Shown here piece by piece: positions 33,698-42,858 of a stretch of DNA of 64,000 nucleotides (positions are counted from its first letter, which is position 1; every line of letters starts with the position of its first letter). This DNA comes from Halospina denitrificans. Lineage in GTDB: Bacteria; Pseudomonadota; Gammaproteobacteria; Pseudomonadales; Oleiphilaceae. The position numbers and the translations under genes were made by a program. The DNA lies in NCBI RefSeq assembly GCF_004364635.1, contig NZ_SOAX01000003.1:435538-499537 (forward strand). Direction: 5' to 3'. Under the pieces are notes generated by a model. The model had not been told where the DNA came from, searched no databases, and was given only the letters and a program-made list of their open reading frames with translations.

Positions 33698-34792
33698 ATG
33701 ACAACAGCCCACATTAACGGGATCGGCACAGCAGTACCCGAGCACGATATTCATCAGCCCATTAATGCCGTGTTGCGCACCATGCTCCCCGACCAGCGCG
33801 CACGTCGGGTATTCGACCGCATGGCTGAGCATTCCGGCATTGGCCATCGCTATTCCTTTATGCGTGCAGACGGACGAGTGGATGAACAGGAGGTGGATGC
33901 GGGCGGCTTCTACCCGCGTGGCAACTTTCCCAGCACCAGTGCACGTATGGCACTCTACGAGACGGAAGCTCCGCGTTTGGCGAAGAGCGCCGTGGCGGCC
34001 CTGGAACGTGAACTCCCAACGGGTATGCTGGATGAGATTACTCACCTGGTGGTTGCGTCATGTACAGGCTTTACAGCACCGGGCCTGGACCTGCAGCTGG
34101 TGACAGGTCTGGGCCTGCGACCCGACGTACAACGTACTATGATTGGCTTTATGGGCTGTTCTGCGGCCGTGCCCGCCCTGCGAGTGGCGTATCAGGCGGT
34201 ACAGACGGACCCAGTCGCCCGTGTCCTGGTCGTCAATCTGGAGTTGTGTTCGCTGCATCTGCAAGAGACCTCAGACCTGAACGCCCTGTTACCACTGACG
34301 TTGTTTGCTGACGGCGCCAGTGCCGCGCTGGTAACGGCACAGCCTACAGGCATTGCCCTGCTTGATTTCCTGGCGATTATTATTCCCGACAGTAGCGATC
34401 TGATGACCTGGCGTATTGGCGACCAGGGTTTCAACATGCACCTCTCGGGTCAGGTTCCGCAACGGATCAAGCAGGCCCTGCGCGCGGAAATGGAACAGGC
34501 CGGAGCCAACAGGATATTGCGCGGAGAGCAGGTCAAGGATTATGACTTATGGGCTGTACATCCTGGCGGCCGCGCGGTGATTGACGCTGTTGAGACTGGA
34601 TTGGAACTTACTTCTGCTGACCTCAGTAGTTCGCGTCGCATACTGCACGACTATGGCAATATGTCCTCGGCGACAGTCATGTTTGTGTTGCAGAACATGC
34701 TGCACCAACATCACCCCGAAGCACGTGGCCTGGCGATGGCCTTTGGCCCAGGCATGGTAGCTGAAACCTTCCGCTTCCGGATGGCGGGGTAA
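33698..34792 (+). CDS. Type III polyketide synthase
   Basis: This 364-residue homodimeric condensing enzyme has the full catalytic triad: Cys122 in VVASCTGFTAPG, His288 in AVHPGGRAV and Asn321 in HDYGNMSSATVMF. It belongs to the bacterial chalcone/stilbene synthase-like group that condenses an acyl-CoA with malonyl-CoA to give resorcinols or pyrones. The next two genes encode a methyltransferase and an FAD oxidoreductase, the same trio as srsA-srsB-srsC of Streptomyces, which makes methylated phenolic lipids and quinones. Base composition is lower in GC than the flanks. I chose the ATG at 33698; its ribosome site is weak (GAGAA). Confidence 0.9.
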   Translation: MTTAHINGIGTAVPEHDIHQPINAVLRTMLPDQRARRVFDRMAEHSGIGHRYSFMRADGRVDEQEVDAGGFYPRGNFPSTSARMALYETEAPRLAKSAVAALERELPTGMLDEITHLVVASCTGFTAPGLDLQLVTGLGLRPDVQRTMIGFMGCSAAVPALRVAYQAVQTDPVARVLVVNLELCSLHLQETSDLNALLPLTLFADGASAALVTAQPTGIALLDFLAIIIPDSSDLMTWRIGDQGFNMHLSGQVPQRIKQALRAEMEQAGANRILRGEQVKDYDLWAVHPGGRAVIDAVETGLELTSADLSSSRRILHDYGNMSSATVMFVLQNMLHQHHPEARGLAMAFGPGMVAETFRFRMAG

Positions 34793-34796
34793 TACC

Positions 34797-35498
34797 ATGA
34801 AATTGCTCAAAGAGCGCAGTACCGACCCCGAGTTGATGGATGATGACGACACCAGCAACGCAGATTACAACCAGTGCCTGGCTGATCTGACATCGGTCAA
34901 TCGTATCACCCGGACTCATCAGCCAACATTGCGCTGGCTGGATCAAGCGATACGCACTTTACCGGCGAACACACCCATTACCATTCTCGATGTCGCCTGT
35001 GGCCAGGGTGATTTACTGCGGATGATTCATCGCTTTGCCACTCAGCGTAATCTCAGGGTCACACTGCAAGGCCTCGACCTGAATCCGAACAGCGCCATCG
35101 CCGCCCGGCAGGCCACCCCGTCGAGTATGGCTATTACCTATTACACGGGTGACGTCTTTACGTTTACGCCTGAACCGCCTCCCGATTTCATCGTGAGCTC
35201 GCAGTTCACCCATCACCTCAGTGATAGTCAGGTCGTGAGCTTCCTCCAATGGATGGAGCATCATGCACGGCATGGATGGTTTATTGCCGACCTGCAGCGT
35301 CATCCGCTGGCATACTATGGCTATTCGCTACTGGCGAGGCTGGCACGCTGGCACCCTATCGTCCGTCATGACGGGGCAGTCTCCGTTGCGCGGAGTTTTC
35401 GTCGTGCTGATTGGCAGGCTCTGCTGGCGCAAGCGGGCATCCCGGCGGATATTCGCTGGCATATGCCATTTCGTCTGTGTGTAGGACGGCTGAAATAA
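34797..35498 (+). CDS. Class I SAM-dependent methyltransferase
   Basis: This 233-residue protein has the SAM-binding motif ILDVACGQGDLLRM near residue 65, an acidic LQGLDLNPNS in motif II and the FIVSSQFTHHL segment of motif IV. Position between a type III polyketide synthase and a flavin oxidoreductase suggests O- or C-methylation of a phenolic product, as SrsB does. It starts five bases after the synthase stop and shares its lower GC content. Confidence 0.87.
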   Translation: MKLLKERSTDPELMDDDDTSNADYNQCLADLTSVNRITRTHQPTLRWLDQAIRTLPANTPITILDVACGQGDLLRMIHRFATQRNLRVTLQGLDLNPNSAIAARQATPSSMAITYYTGDVFTFTPEPPPDFIVSSQFTHHLSDSQVVSFLQWMEHHARHGWFIADLQRHPLAYYGYSLLARLARWHPIVRHDGAVSVARSFRRADWQALLAQAGIPADIRWHMPFRLCVGRLK

Positions 35499-35503
35499 CG
35501 GCC

Positions 35504-36676
35504 ATGCAAACCACTGCCTCTACAGAAATGCCACCCACCACAGCCGAAGTGGCCGTCGTGGGTGGCGGCCTGGCTGGAGCCGGCGCGGCCTGTGTATTGG
35601 CGAAGGCAGGTCATGAGGTGATGCTGTTGGAGCGTGAGGCCTCTGCCACCCACAAAATCTGCGGCGAATTTCTGAGCACGGAAACGCAGGGCTATCTCAG
35701 ACGACTTGGTCTGGATCTGGATGGACTTGGTGGTCACGTCGTCTCCCACTTGCGGCTCGTCCGCGAGAACACAATCGTGGAAACAGCCCTGCCGTTTAAT
35801 GGCATGGGTCTTTCGCGCTACCGTCTGGATGAGGCATTGCTGAATCATGCCTGCCAGTGTGGCGCGCAACTCTCGCGTGGCCAGCGTGCCAGTGTTGCTG
35901 ACATCAGTGGGTCTATTGATCTCGACGTTCAAAATGCTGGAACAGTCAGAACCAACACATTATTTCTGGCCACGGGCAAGCATGATCTGCGTGAATTGCG
36001 GCGCCATCCCGATACCCCGCCCGAAGACCTGGTCGGCTTCAAAATGCATTTCGATGTTGATAGCACGCAGCGTCACGCGCTCGCAAACCATGTCGAATTG
36101 GTCCTGTTTGCTCATGGGTATGCAGGGCTGCAGCGCGTGGAGGATGGTCGGGTCAACCTCTGCCTGTTGGCTGAAGGTAGCTGGCTGAAAGCATGTGGGG
36201 GTACCTGGGAAGGCTTACTGGAAGAACTGTTGCGCACCTGTCCACACTTGCAGCGACGCCTATCCAATGCCACACCCCTGCTGTCACAGCCTCTGACTAT
36301 TTACCGCGTACCTTATGGTTTTGTCTATAATCCGCCTGCCAATAGTGCGGGCAACATCTATCGGTTAGGAGATCAGGTTGGGGTGATTTCTTCGTTTTCC
36401 GGTGATGGGATGGGTATTGCGCTCCACAGTGGAGTCGTGGCTGCTACCCATTATCTCGCGGGTTTGGACGCGGGCAGTTATCATCGCAGGATCCGTCACG
36501 ATATTGCCAGCCAGATCTGGCGGGCTGGCCTCCTCTATCGCGCAAGCCGCTGGGCGCCCAGCCAGCGGCTGCTCATGGGCTGGACACGTTTGATGCCTCG
36601 TAGCCTGCGTCTCGCCGCCAGCCTGACTCGAATACCTCCTTCTGCCGTGACGCAGGCCATGGAGCGCATACCTTAA
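35504..36676 (+). CDS. FAD-dependent oxidoreductase of the polyketide operon
   Basis: This 390-residue flavoprotein has the dinucleotide fold VAVVGGGLAGAGAA near residue 14, EREASATHKICGEFLS after the second strand, and the second FAD motif YRLGDQVGVISSFSGDG near 290, as in aromatic hydroxylases and geranylgeranyl-reductase relatives. In the srs-type pathway the equivalent enzyme hydroxylates methylated alkylresorcinols to quinones; the role here is inferred from that order. I chose the ATG at 35504, six bases after the methyltransferase stop; the longer frame overlaps that gene. Confidence 0.87.
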   Translation: MQTTASTEMPPTTAEVAVVGGGLAGAGAACVLAKAGHEVMLLEREASATHKICGEFLSTETQGYLRRLGLDLDGLGGHVVSHLRLVRENTIVETALPFNGMGLSRYRLDEALLNHACQCGAQLSRGQRASVADISGSIDLDVQNAGTVRTNTLFLATGKHDLRELRRHPDTPPEDLVGFKMHFDVDSTQRHALANHVELVLFAHGYAGLQRVEDGRVNLCLLAEGSWLKACGGTWEGLLEELLRTCPHLQRRLSNATPLLSQPLTIYRVPYGFVYNPPANSAGNIYRLGDQVGVISSFSGDGMGIALHSGVVAATHYLAGLDAGSYHRRIRHDIASQIWRAGLLYRASRWAPSQRLLMGWTRLMPRSLRLAASLTRIPPSAVTQAMERIP

Positions 36677-36795
36677 GGGAAACTGACCTGCCGCACTGAC
36701 CGCTGCCGGCACCTTTTATGGAAACCCCATGCGGTTGGGATACCCTGAGTGTAAACCGTGTCAGGATGTCATTCTGAACCAACAGGACGCAGCCT

Positions 36796-37860
36796 ATGTC
36801 GGCCGCCAGCAACGAAATCAATCTGCGCCAGACCCTGTCGTTTCTGAGTGATCCGGCCAGCTATACGGACAATCCGGAAACGGTCGAGTGCGTCGAAACC
36901 CGTATGTCGTGGGTCTTCCTCACCACGCATTACGTCTACAAGATGAAAAAGCCCGTCGTCCTTCCCTATCTGGATTTCACAACACTGGATAAGCGACGCG
37001 CCAATTGCGTGGAGGAAGTTCGGCTCAACCGCCGGCTGGCACGCGACGTCTACCTGGACGTGTTGGCGGTCACCCGAGAGCGTGACGGCCAGCTGGTGTT
37101 TGATGGCGACGGGGAGCCTTTCGAATGGCTTGTCTGGATGCGCCGGCTGCCCCGCGAACAAATGCTTGACCAGGCGCTGGCCAGGGACCGGGCCGATCCG
37201 CGCGACCTGCGCCATTGCGCCCGTGTGCTGGTCGAGTTCTACCGGTCGTGTTCACCGGCCATCCGGGACCCCAACACCTACATTGAAAAGCTGCACCAGG
37301 CCATCGACGAGGACCTGAACGGTCTCGCTCATCCCTCCTGCGCGCTGGACCCTGCTGTATTCCAGCAGCCTGCCAACATCCTGCTCGACTGCCTGAACCA
37401 GCGGCGGGACTGGTTTGAGGCGCGCGTGGATCAAGGCTATGTCATCGAAGGGCATGGCGACCTGCGTCCAGAGCACGTCTGTCTGTCGCGCCCGCCGGTA
37501 TTCATTGACTGCCTGGAGTTCAGCCGCGAGCTTCGCACCCTCGATGTCGCGGATGAGTTGGGCTACCTGTTCCTCGAGTGCGAATGCCTCGGCGCGCCGG
37601 AAGTGGAAGGCATTATGGCAGACGAATATGTGACGTATTCCGGGAATCCGCTCCCCGGCGGTCTGCTGGCCTTCTACAAGTCCCGGCGCGCAATGTTGCG
37701 TGCCCGGTTATGCCTCGCTCACCTGGGCGGGAATCTTCCCGATGAAACGGAGAAGCGCTGGCGTGATCGGGCCGGGGACTACCTCAAACGGGCTGCTCAC
37801 CATGCCAACAGCGCAAGGGACTTCGCCCTTACCACGCCATCGGATCAGGATCAGGGGTAG
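36796..37860 (+). CDS. Aminoglycoside phosphotransferase-like kinase (COG2187-like)
   Basis: This 354-residue protein has the lone APH-fold kinase pattern: YVYKMKKP near 47 provides the ATP-contact Lys, GHGDLRPEHV near 219 the catalytic loop, and PVFIDCLEF near 236 the metal-binding Asp. It resembles the N-terminal half of proteins in which such a kinase is joined to a P-loop ATPase domain; here that domain is absent. The substrate is unknown and antibiotic resistance should not be assumed. GC content returns to the genomic level at this gene. Its end overlaps the convergent PRPP synthetase gene by ten bases. Confidence 0.78.
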   Translation: MSAASNEINLRQTLSFLSDPASYTDNPETVECVETRMSWVFLTTHYVYKMKKPVVLPYLDFTTLDKRRANCVEEVRLNRRLARDVYLDVLAVTRERDGQLVFDGDGEPFEWLVWMRRLPREQMLDQALARDRADPRDLRHCARVLVEFYRSCSPAIRDPNTYIEKLHQAIDEDLNGLAHPSCALDPAVFQQPANILLDCLNQRRDWFEARVDQGYVIEGHGDLRPEHVCLSRPPVFIDCLEFSRELRTLDVADELGYLFLECECLGAPEVEGIMADEYVTYSGNPLPGGLLAFYKSRRAMLRARLCLAHLGGNLPDETEKRWRDRAGDYLKRAAHHANSARDFALTTPSDQDQG

Positions 37861-38825
37861 ACACCGAGCTCTGTCAACGAGCCGCCCTCGGCCAGGCGCC
37901 GGAGCGCATCCGCCAACAAAGGCGCCACCGAAACAACCTCCAGTCCCTCCCATTCAATCCGGCGTCCCGGCCGGGAGGCGGGGACGGTGTCGGTGACCAC
38001 AACGCCATCAAGCTCTGAGTCCGAAAGTACCCGGTCGGCCTCGGGCGAAAAAACTCCATGCGTGGCGGCCGCAAGAATCCGGGCTGCGCCCTGCTCCCGA
38101 CAGGCCCGTGCCGCGCGAGCCAGAGTGCCTCCGCTACTGATCAGGTCGTCGACGAGGATAACATCGCACCCTGCCACATCCGCCACCAAACGCTCCCCAC
38201 TGACCACACCGGCGCTGCGGTGTTTCTCCATGAACCCACTACCCGGTTCACGCCCAAGCTGTTCTGCCAGTACCCCACGAAAGAGTTCGGCCCGCTTAAT
38301 CCCACCCACATCGGGGGAGATGACGACAATATTCTCAGACAGGTTAGGCAGAAGGTGGGATGCCAACACCGGCGCTGCGGTGAGGTGGTCGGTACCGATG
38401 CGGAAGGCATTCTCGAAGGCGGCCAGGTTGTGTACATCCAGGGTCAGGACGCGGTCGGTGCCCACGGCCTCAAACAGGGCCGCAACATGGCGCGTGGAAA
38501 CCGGATCCCGGGGCTTGGTGCGCCGGTCCTTACGCGCATAACAGAGGTACGGAAGTAACACCGTCAAGCGGGCGGCGCCAGCATCGCGCAGTGCGCCGAG
38601 CAGCAGCAGCGTCTGCATCAGGCGATCGGGTACGCTGCGCTCAGTGTCGCCGTGGAGGGAGGCAAGCAGGTAGACGTCGTGATCACGCACTGATTCGAGT
38701 GCCCGCAGCTTGCACTCACCATCCTCAAACCAACGCTGCTCATGAGCGGCCACCGCGATACCCGCCTGCTCCGCCACGCGGTGCCCGAGTTCCGAATCAA
38801 GCGCAAAAAAGCTGATATCCTGCAT
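37851..38825 (-). CDS. Ribose-phosphate pyrophosphokinase homologue
   Basis: This 324-residue protein follows the PRPP synthetase plan: an N-terminal domain with the flexible loop YLCYARKDRRTKPRDPVS, the LDVHNLAAFENAF segment, VISPDVGGIKRAELF, and the PRPP-binding loop VILVDDLISSGGTL. It differs from canonical Prs in many positions, for example an altered ATP loop and a WFEDGE start, and is likely a second, specialised PRPP synthase. The housekeeping prs is expected elsewhere. It does not sit with a pathway that would explain its use. Confidence 0.85.
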   Translation of the reverse strand: MQDISFFALDSELGHRVAEQAGIAVAAHEQRWFEDGECKLRALESVRDHDVYLLASLHGDTERSVPDRLMQTLLLLGALRDAGAARLTVLLPYLCYARKDRRTKPRDPVSTRHVAALFEAVGTDRVLTLDVHNLAAFENAFRIGTDHLTAAPVLASHLLPNLSENIVVISPDVGGIKRAELFRGVLAEQLGREPGSGFMEKHRSAGVVSGERLVADVAGCDVILVDDLISSGGTLARAARACREQGAARILAAATHGVFSPEADRVLSDSELDGVVVTDTVPASRPGRRIEWEGLEVVSVAPLLADALRRLAEGGSLTELGVYP

Positions 38826-38932
38826 AGTATCCCTACCGGATGCGATTTTTTATTCTATTCAATTCTGCAGGATTGAAGGCGGGTCCGGATTGACTGGGGT
38901 CACCTGACCCAGCGGAACAGAAGCGCGGAGCT

Positions 38933-39217
38933 ATGGAACCGATCGACTACAATGGCACTCCAACCCTCAGCTTCAGGCAGGTGGATAGCATGAACGGGTT
39001 TACCAAGGGGACGACCTTCCGCCTGTTCAAACGGGCTGGGGATGCCCTTCAGGAAGGCCGGGATTTTTTCTATCTGCCCGCGTCGGAGTACAGTGAGTGG
39101 ATCGGGACACTCCGTGCCGCCGGAAGGATCTACCCGTCTTCGCGGCACCTGGTTCTGCTGACCCGTGAGGGCTATGAGCGACTGCAGGACCTCTCGAGCA
39201 CATCCAATAACCGGTAG
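38933..39217 (+). CDS. Small hypothetical protein
   Basis: This is a 94-residue soluble, basic protein: SFRQVDSMNGFTKGTTFRLFKR, then RDFFYLPASEYSEWI and LVLLTREGYERL. The layout suggests a helix-turn-helix-like or KilA-N-like nucleic-acid-binding domain, but I do not recognise a family. It has no good ribosome site (GGAGCT near 38925). Coding appearance and GC match the neighbourhood. Confidence 0.55.
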   Translation: MEPIDYNGTPTLSFRQVDSMNGFTKGTTFRLFKRAGDALQEGRDFFYLPASEYSEWIGTLRAAGRIYPSSRHLVLLTREGYERLQDLSSTSNNR

Positions 39218-39283
39218 ATCAAGCAGGCCGTAAACGTTACTGGCAGGGAAGCTGTCAGCAATCAACCCCACAAGGAGAAAATC

Positions 39284-39466
39284 ATGTCGGTCACTGAATG
39301 GATCATTCTTATCGCCGTCCTGGGCTCGCTGCTGGGCGGGCTCTTCATGCTGAAAAACAGAGCCCACAAGCTGGAGGTCTCCAAAGAACAGATGGAGCGG
39401 ATCCGCCAGCGCAAGGAGGAACTGGAAGAACAGGAAGAGCGCGAAAAGGCAGAGAACGACCAGTGA
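39284..39466 (+). CDS. DUF2897-like small membrane protein
   Basis: This 60-residue protein has one membrane helix (residues 5-23, IILIAVLGSLLGGLFMLK) and a highly charged helical tail (QMERIRQRKEELEEQEERE), the pattern of DUF2897 proteins of gammaproteobacteria. AAGGAG lies seven bases before the ATG, which supports translation. Function unknown. Confidence 0.75.
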   Translation: MSVTEWIILIAVLGSLLGGLFMLKNRAHKLEVSKEQMERIRQRKEELEEQEEREKAENDQ

Positions 39467-39480
39467 GGCGAGTCACGCGA

Positions 39481-39508
39481 GGGAATCCGGTGATACCGGA
39501 CTGTTCCC
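39481..39508 (+). terminator. Two-part hairpin after the DUF2897-like gene
   Basis: GGGAA-TCCGGT-GAT-ACCGGA-CTG-TTCCC folds with an inner 6-base stem and an outer 5-base stem separated by a CTG bulge. It lies 15 bases after the stop. No strong T-run follows, so this is a tentative terminator. Confidence 0.4.
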
Positions 39509-39624
39509 AAGAACCTTTCCGCGAAACGGACTAAGCGGGGGGTTGTAGACTTGGTTGCACAGGCTGAGCTCCAGCACGAACCAGATGCTTGAGATAATTG
39601 CTGTAAACAGGAAAAGGCTTACCC

Positions 39625-40071
39625 ATGAGCGATTCAGATTCAAACAACGCGCGTCAAACTGGCGACCCGGACGCAAATAATCCTGGATTTCCCAAGATCA
39701 GCAATTCGGAACATTTTTTCATTGTTGGCGGCTTCGACGTTATCATGAAGTTGCTGCTGATTCTGACCGGGCTGATGACCTTAGGCGCTGCCGGAATAGA
39801 GATCGTGGGCATCTACGAAAATGGAACCATAGACCTCGCTGATATTCTGATGATGTTTCTCTATACCGAGGTGGTTGCAATGGTGGTGGTCTCATACACC
39901 GGGCGAGGATCACCCTTTATCTACCCGATTTTCATCGCTATTACTGCTCTGTCGCGACTGATAGTGCTGCAGGGCAAAGAGATGGATCCACAGAATATCC
40001 TGTTCGAGGCCGGATCAATCGTGCTGTTGGCTATCGCGGCCATCGTGATAGTGCGTTTGCCCCGGCGTTAA
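39625..40071 (+). CDS. PsiE-family phosphate-starvation-inducible membrane protein
   Basis: This 148-residue protein has a polar N-terminus then four membrane helices. DLADILMMFLYTEVVAMVV in the middle and a PIFIAITALSRLIVLQGKEMDP segment are PsiE features. The function of PsiE is unknown; in Escherichia coli it responds to phosphate starvation, but no Pho box was seen here. The ATG is at 39625 after an aggaaaaggc stretch. Confidence 0.82.
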   Translation: MSDSDSNNARQTGDPDANNPGFPKISNSEHFFIVGGFDVIMKLLLILTGLMTLGAAGIEIVGIYENGTIDLADILMMFLYTEVVAMVVVSYTGRGSPFIYPIFIAITALSRLIVLQGKEMDPQNILFEAGSIVLLAIAAIVIVRLPRR

Positions 40072-40119
40072 TCGCCTTTCTTTCAAAGATCACACTACCG
40101 ACAAGGAGTCATTGCCCTG

Positions 40120-41988
40120 ATGTTCGATAACAGCGTCGCCCCCGAAATGGATTTTGAGCAGGCCGCGCACCGCACCCTGCAGGATGTCTTCGGTTACGAG
40201 CACTTCCGTGGCCGCCAGCTGGAAATCATCCGCTCGCTGGTGGAAGGCCGCAACGCGCTGGTGCTGATGCCCACTGGCGGCGGTAAATCGCTGTGTTACC
40301 AGATTCCCGCCCTCCTGCGCCCGGGGCTGGCGGTGGTGGTATCGCCATTGATTGCGCTGATGCGCGACCAGGTGGAGGCGTTGCAGCACAATGGGGTGCG
40401 CGCAGCCTACCTGAACTCCAGCCTGGACCCGGCCGCGCAGCGCGAGATCGAGCAGTCCGTGGCGGCCGGGGAACTGGACCTGCTCTACGTGGCGCCGGAG
40501 CGACTTCTTGGCGAAAGCACCCTGGGGTTGCTCCAGGGCGTGACGGTCTCGCTGTTCGCCATCGACGAGGCCCACTGTGTCTCCCAGTGGGGGCACGACT
40601 TCCGGCCCGAGTACATGAAACTGGACGTGCTGCGCCAACGCTTCCCCGATGTGCCGCGCATTGCGCTCACCGCCACGGCGGACAACCGCACCCGCGAGGA
40701 AATCAGGCGCCAGCTCCTGCCAGACGGCGCCGAAACCTACATTGCCAGCTTCGACCGCCCCAACATCCGCTACAGCGTGGGCCTGAAGGGCAATGCCAAG
40801 AACCAGCTCCTGGCCTTCATCCGCAAGGGCCACGAGGGCGAATCCGGCATTGTGTACTGCATGAGCCGCAAGCGCACCGAGTCCACTGCGGAGTGGCTGA
40901 ACAGCCAGGGCGTCCCGGCAGTGGCCTATCACGCGGGACTGGACCAACAGACCCGCCAGCACCACCAGCAGCGTTTCCTGCATGAGGACGGGCTGGTCGT
41001 GGTGGCGACGGTGGCCTTCGGAATGGGCATCGACAAGCCCGATGTGCGCTTCGTGGCCCACCTGGACCTGCCCAAGAGCATCGAGGCGTACTACCAGGAA
41101 ACCGGCCGCGCCGGGCGTGACGGGGATCCGGCCGATGCCTGGATGGTCTATGGCCTTCAGGATGTCTACCAGGTACGACAGATGCTGGCGGCGTCCAACG
41201 CCGAGGCGATTCAGCAGAAGGCGGAGCGCGAACGCCTGGAGGCCCTGCTCTCGTTCTGTGAGGCCACGGGCTGCCGCCGACAGGTGCTGCTGCGCTATTT
41301 CGGAGAGGAACACGAAGGGAATTGCGGGAACTGTGACAACTGCCTGCAGCCACCCAGGACCTGGGACGCGACCGAACCCGCCCGCAAGGCCCTGTCCTGC
41401 GTCTACCGTACCGGCCAGCGCTTCGGCGCCGCCCATGTCACGGACGTACTCATGGGCAAGACCAATGACCGCCTCTCGCGGCTGCGCCACGACCAGCTCA
41501 GCACCTTCGGGATAGGGGCGGATCTCTCCAAGCAGGCCTGGCACTCGATCCTTCGCCAACTGCTGGCCCACGGTCACCTGCAGAGCGACCCGGAGGGTCA
41601 CGGCGGCCTGCAGCTTGCCCCGCGATGCCGCGAGCTGCTGCGTGGCGAACAGGCACTGGAGCTGCGCGAGGATATCCTGCCCACATCCAGCAAACGAAAG
41701 GCTGCGGCCGGAACCGGCCGAAAGGCACCGCCGGATGTTCCCGCCGGCCCCCACTGGGAACGGCTGCGCCAGTTCCGCAAGGAGTTGGCGGATGCCGAGG
41801 GTGTGCCCCCCTACATCATCTTCCACGACGCCACACTCAAGGAAATGCTCCACGCGCGCCCCGCCACCCTGGAACAGATGGGCGAATTGCCCGGTATTGG
41901 GCAGGCCAAGCTGGAGCGTTACGGGGAACAATTCCTGAGCGTTATCCAGGAGCTTGATACCGCGCCCGAGCAGGCAGAAACTGACTAG
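40120..41988 (+). CDS. recQ: ATP-dependent DNA helicase RecQ
   Basis: This 622-residue superfamily 2 helicase has motif 0 FRGRQLEII, Walker [17 protein letters not shown] box [15 protein letters not shown], and motif [12 protein letters not shown]. The RecQ zinc-binding domain follows ([12 protein letters not shown] and CGNCDNC), then the winged helix and a C-terminal HRDC domain (from about 545). It unwinds DNA 3' to 5' in recombination and repair. Length and domains are complete. AAGGAG lies 12 bases before the ATG. The stop lies one base from that of the convergent lipoprotein gene. Confidence 0.95.
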   Translation: MFDNSVAPEMDFEQAAHRTLQDVFGYEHFRGRQLEIIRSLVEGRNALVLMPTGGGKSLCYQIPALLRPGLAVVVSPLIALMRDQVEALQHNGVRAAYLNSSLDPAAQREIEQSVAAGELDLLYVAPERLLGESTLGLLQGVTVSLFAIDEAHCVSQWGHDFRPEYMKLDVLRQRFPDVPRIALTATADNRTREEIRRQLLPDGAETYIASFDRPNIRYSVGLKGNAKNQLLAFIRKGHEGESGIVYCMSRKRTESTAEWLNSQGVPAVAYHAGLDQQTRQHHQQRFLHEDGLVVVATVAFGMGIDKPDVRFVAHLDLPKSIEAYYQETGRAGRDGDPADAWMVYGLQDVYQVRQMLAASNAEAIQQKAERERLEALLSFCEATGCRRQVLLRYFGEEHEGNCGNCDNCLQPPRTWDATEPARKALSCVYRTGQRFGAAHVTDVLMGKTNDRLSRLRHDQLSTFGIGADLSKQAWHSILRQLLAHGHLQSDPEGHGGLQLAPRCRELLRGEQALELREDILPTSSKRKAAAGTGRKAPPDVPAGPHWERLRQFRKELADAEGVPPYIIFHDATLKEMLHARPATLEQMGELPGIGQAKLERYGEQFLSVIQELDTAPEQAETD

Positions 41989-41989
41989 G

Positions 41990-42523
41990 TCACATGTTTG
42001 TGATGATCCGGCCTTTTTCGAGCATCACGTCGACGGCGCAGTCATGGGTTCCGGGAAACTCTTTCTTTACCCTTCGCAGGTATGCGCGCGCCTTTTCCCG
42101 TGAGCCGTTTTCCTTCTCGGCTTCGGTCAGGGCCATGAGGTAGAGCGCGTGAGCCCGGACGTTGGTGGCCAGGGTCTCGTCCTGATAGATGCCGACCAGG
42201 ATCTCCTGGGCTTCCGCATAGCCATCTTCCTGCGGTGCGCTCTCCTCAAGGTATTCCATGATTTTCGGGCTGACCTGGTACTCTTCGGGGTCACACTCGG
42301 AAGCGGCAAAGATACCTTTGTAGACGTTGTAATCACGGTTCAGGTTGGTCCTGAATTCCTGGCGTTTTTTGTGCAGCACAGCGGCGGCTGTTCCGGCTGC
42401 GGCGTAGGTGGGTCCGGCAATTGAGGCACCGGCGCAGCCCTGCAGCACACTCGCTGCAACAACGGCTGTCAGCGTACCGACGAGTGCCCTCTTAAGTTTT
42501 GTCCCGCCTGAATTGCGTTTCAT
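41990..42523 (-). CDS. Putative lipoprotein, unknown function
   Basis: This 177-residue protein has a basic N-terminus, a hydrophobic stretch and lipobox SVLQGC near residue 30, so a lipid anchor is predicted. The mature part is helical, with repeated AEAQEILVGIYQDE and AHALYLMALTEAEKENG segments that look like two or three tetratricopeptide-type helices. I do not recognise the family. It converges tightly on recQ and is divergent from the contractile-machine operon. Confidence 0.7.
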   Translation of the reverse strand: MKRNSGGTKLKRALVGTLTAVVAASVLQGCAGASIAGPTYAAAGTAAAVLHKKRQEFRTNLNRDYNVYKGIFAASECDPEEYQVSPKIMEYLEESAPQEDGYAEAQEILVGIYQDETLATNVRAHALYLMALTEAEKENGSREKARAYLRRVKKEFPGTHDCAVDVMLEKGRIITNM

Positions 42524-42858
42524 GGCTTTAGCTCCCTGAGTATCGTTGAATGATCCATCGGTCGAAATTAAGGTCCGGAAAGCCTACCAGACCCTGCGCT
42601 GGATTGTGCAGTGCCATTGCAGATGTCCGCTGCTAAAAATGTCGCAACCTGAACTGGACGTACCCCCGAGAGCCACTTACACTCGGGTTAATAAACGGAA
42701 AATCCCGCTGACCAGTGACGGTCACTTCCCTATGGAGCTGTAAGGGTGTTGTGTGACGCAAGAGGCCGTGCACCACCTGAGCTGTAGCCAGCAGTAAGGC
42801 GTCAGGCGCGCGGCGCGTCGTCAAGGCTGCGTCGGCTGCCATGGAGGAAGACGCGAGC
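42524..42858. other. Intergenic region upstream of the contractile-machine operon
   Basis: These 335 bases separate a minus-strand lipoprotein gene from the first gene of the large operon and should hold its promoter. I see no convincing sigma-70 boxes. A dyad CCCGAG/CTCGGG (42665-42670 and 42682-42687) followed by TTAATAAA may be an operator or weak terminator. A 65-codon frame (42546-42743) has no ribosome site and is not supported as a gene. Confidence 0.4.

Noticed and set aside
36796-37860. Aminoglycoside resistance gene
   Set aside because: It has the APH kinase fold but belongs to an uncharacterised group; the fold alone does not show resistance.
40090-41931. 613-codon frame on the minus strand opposite recQ
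   Set aside because: It is a GC-rich shadow of recQ, which is complete with all helicase motifs; it has no recognisable domain.
42546-42743. 65-codon frame upstream of the contractile operon
   Set aside because: No ribosome site, no recognisable pattern, and it lies in the expected promoter region.
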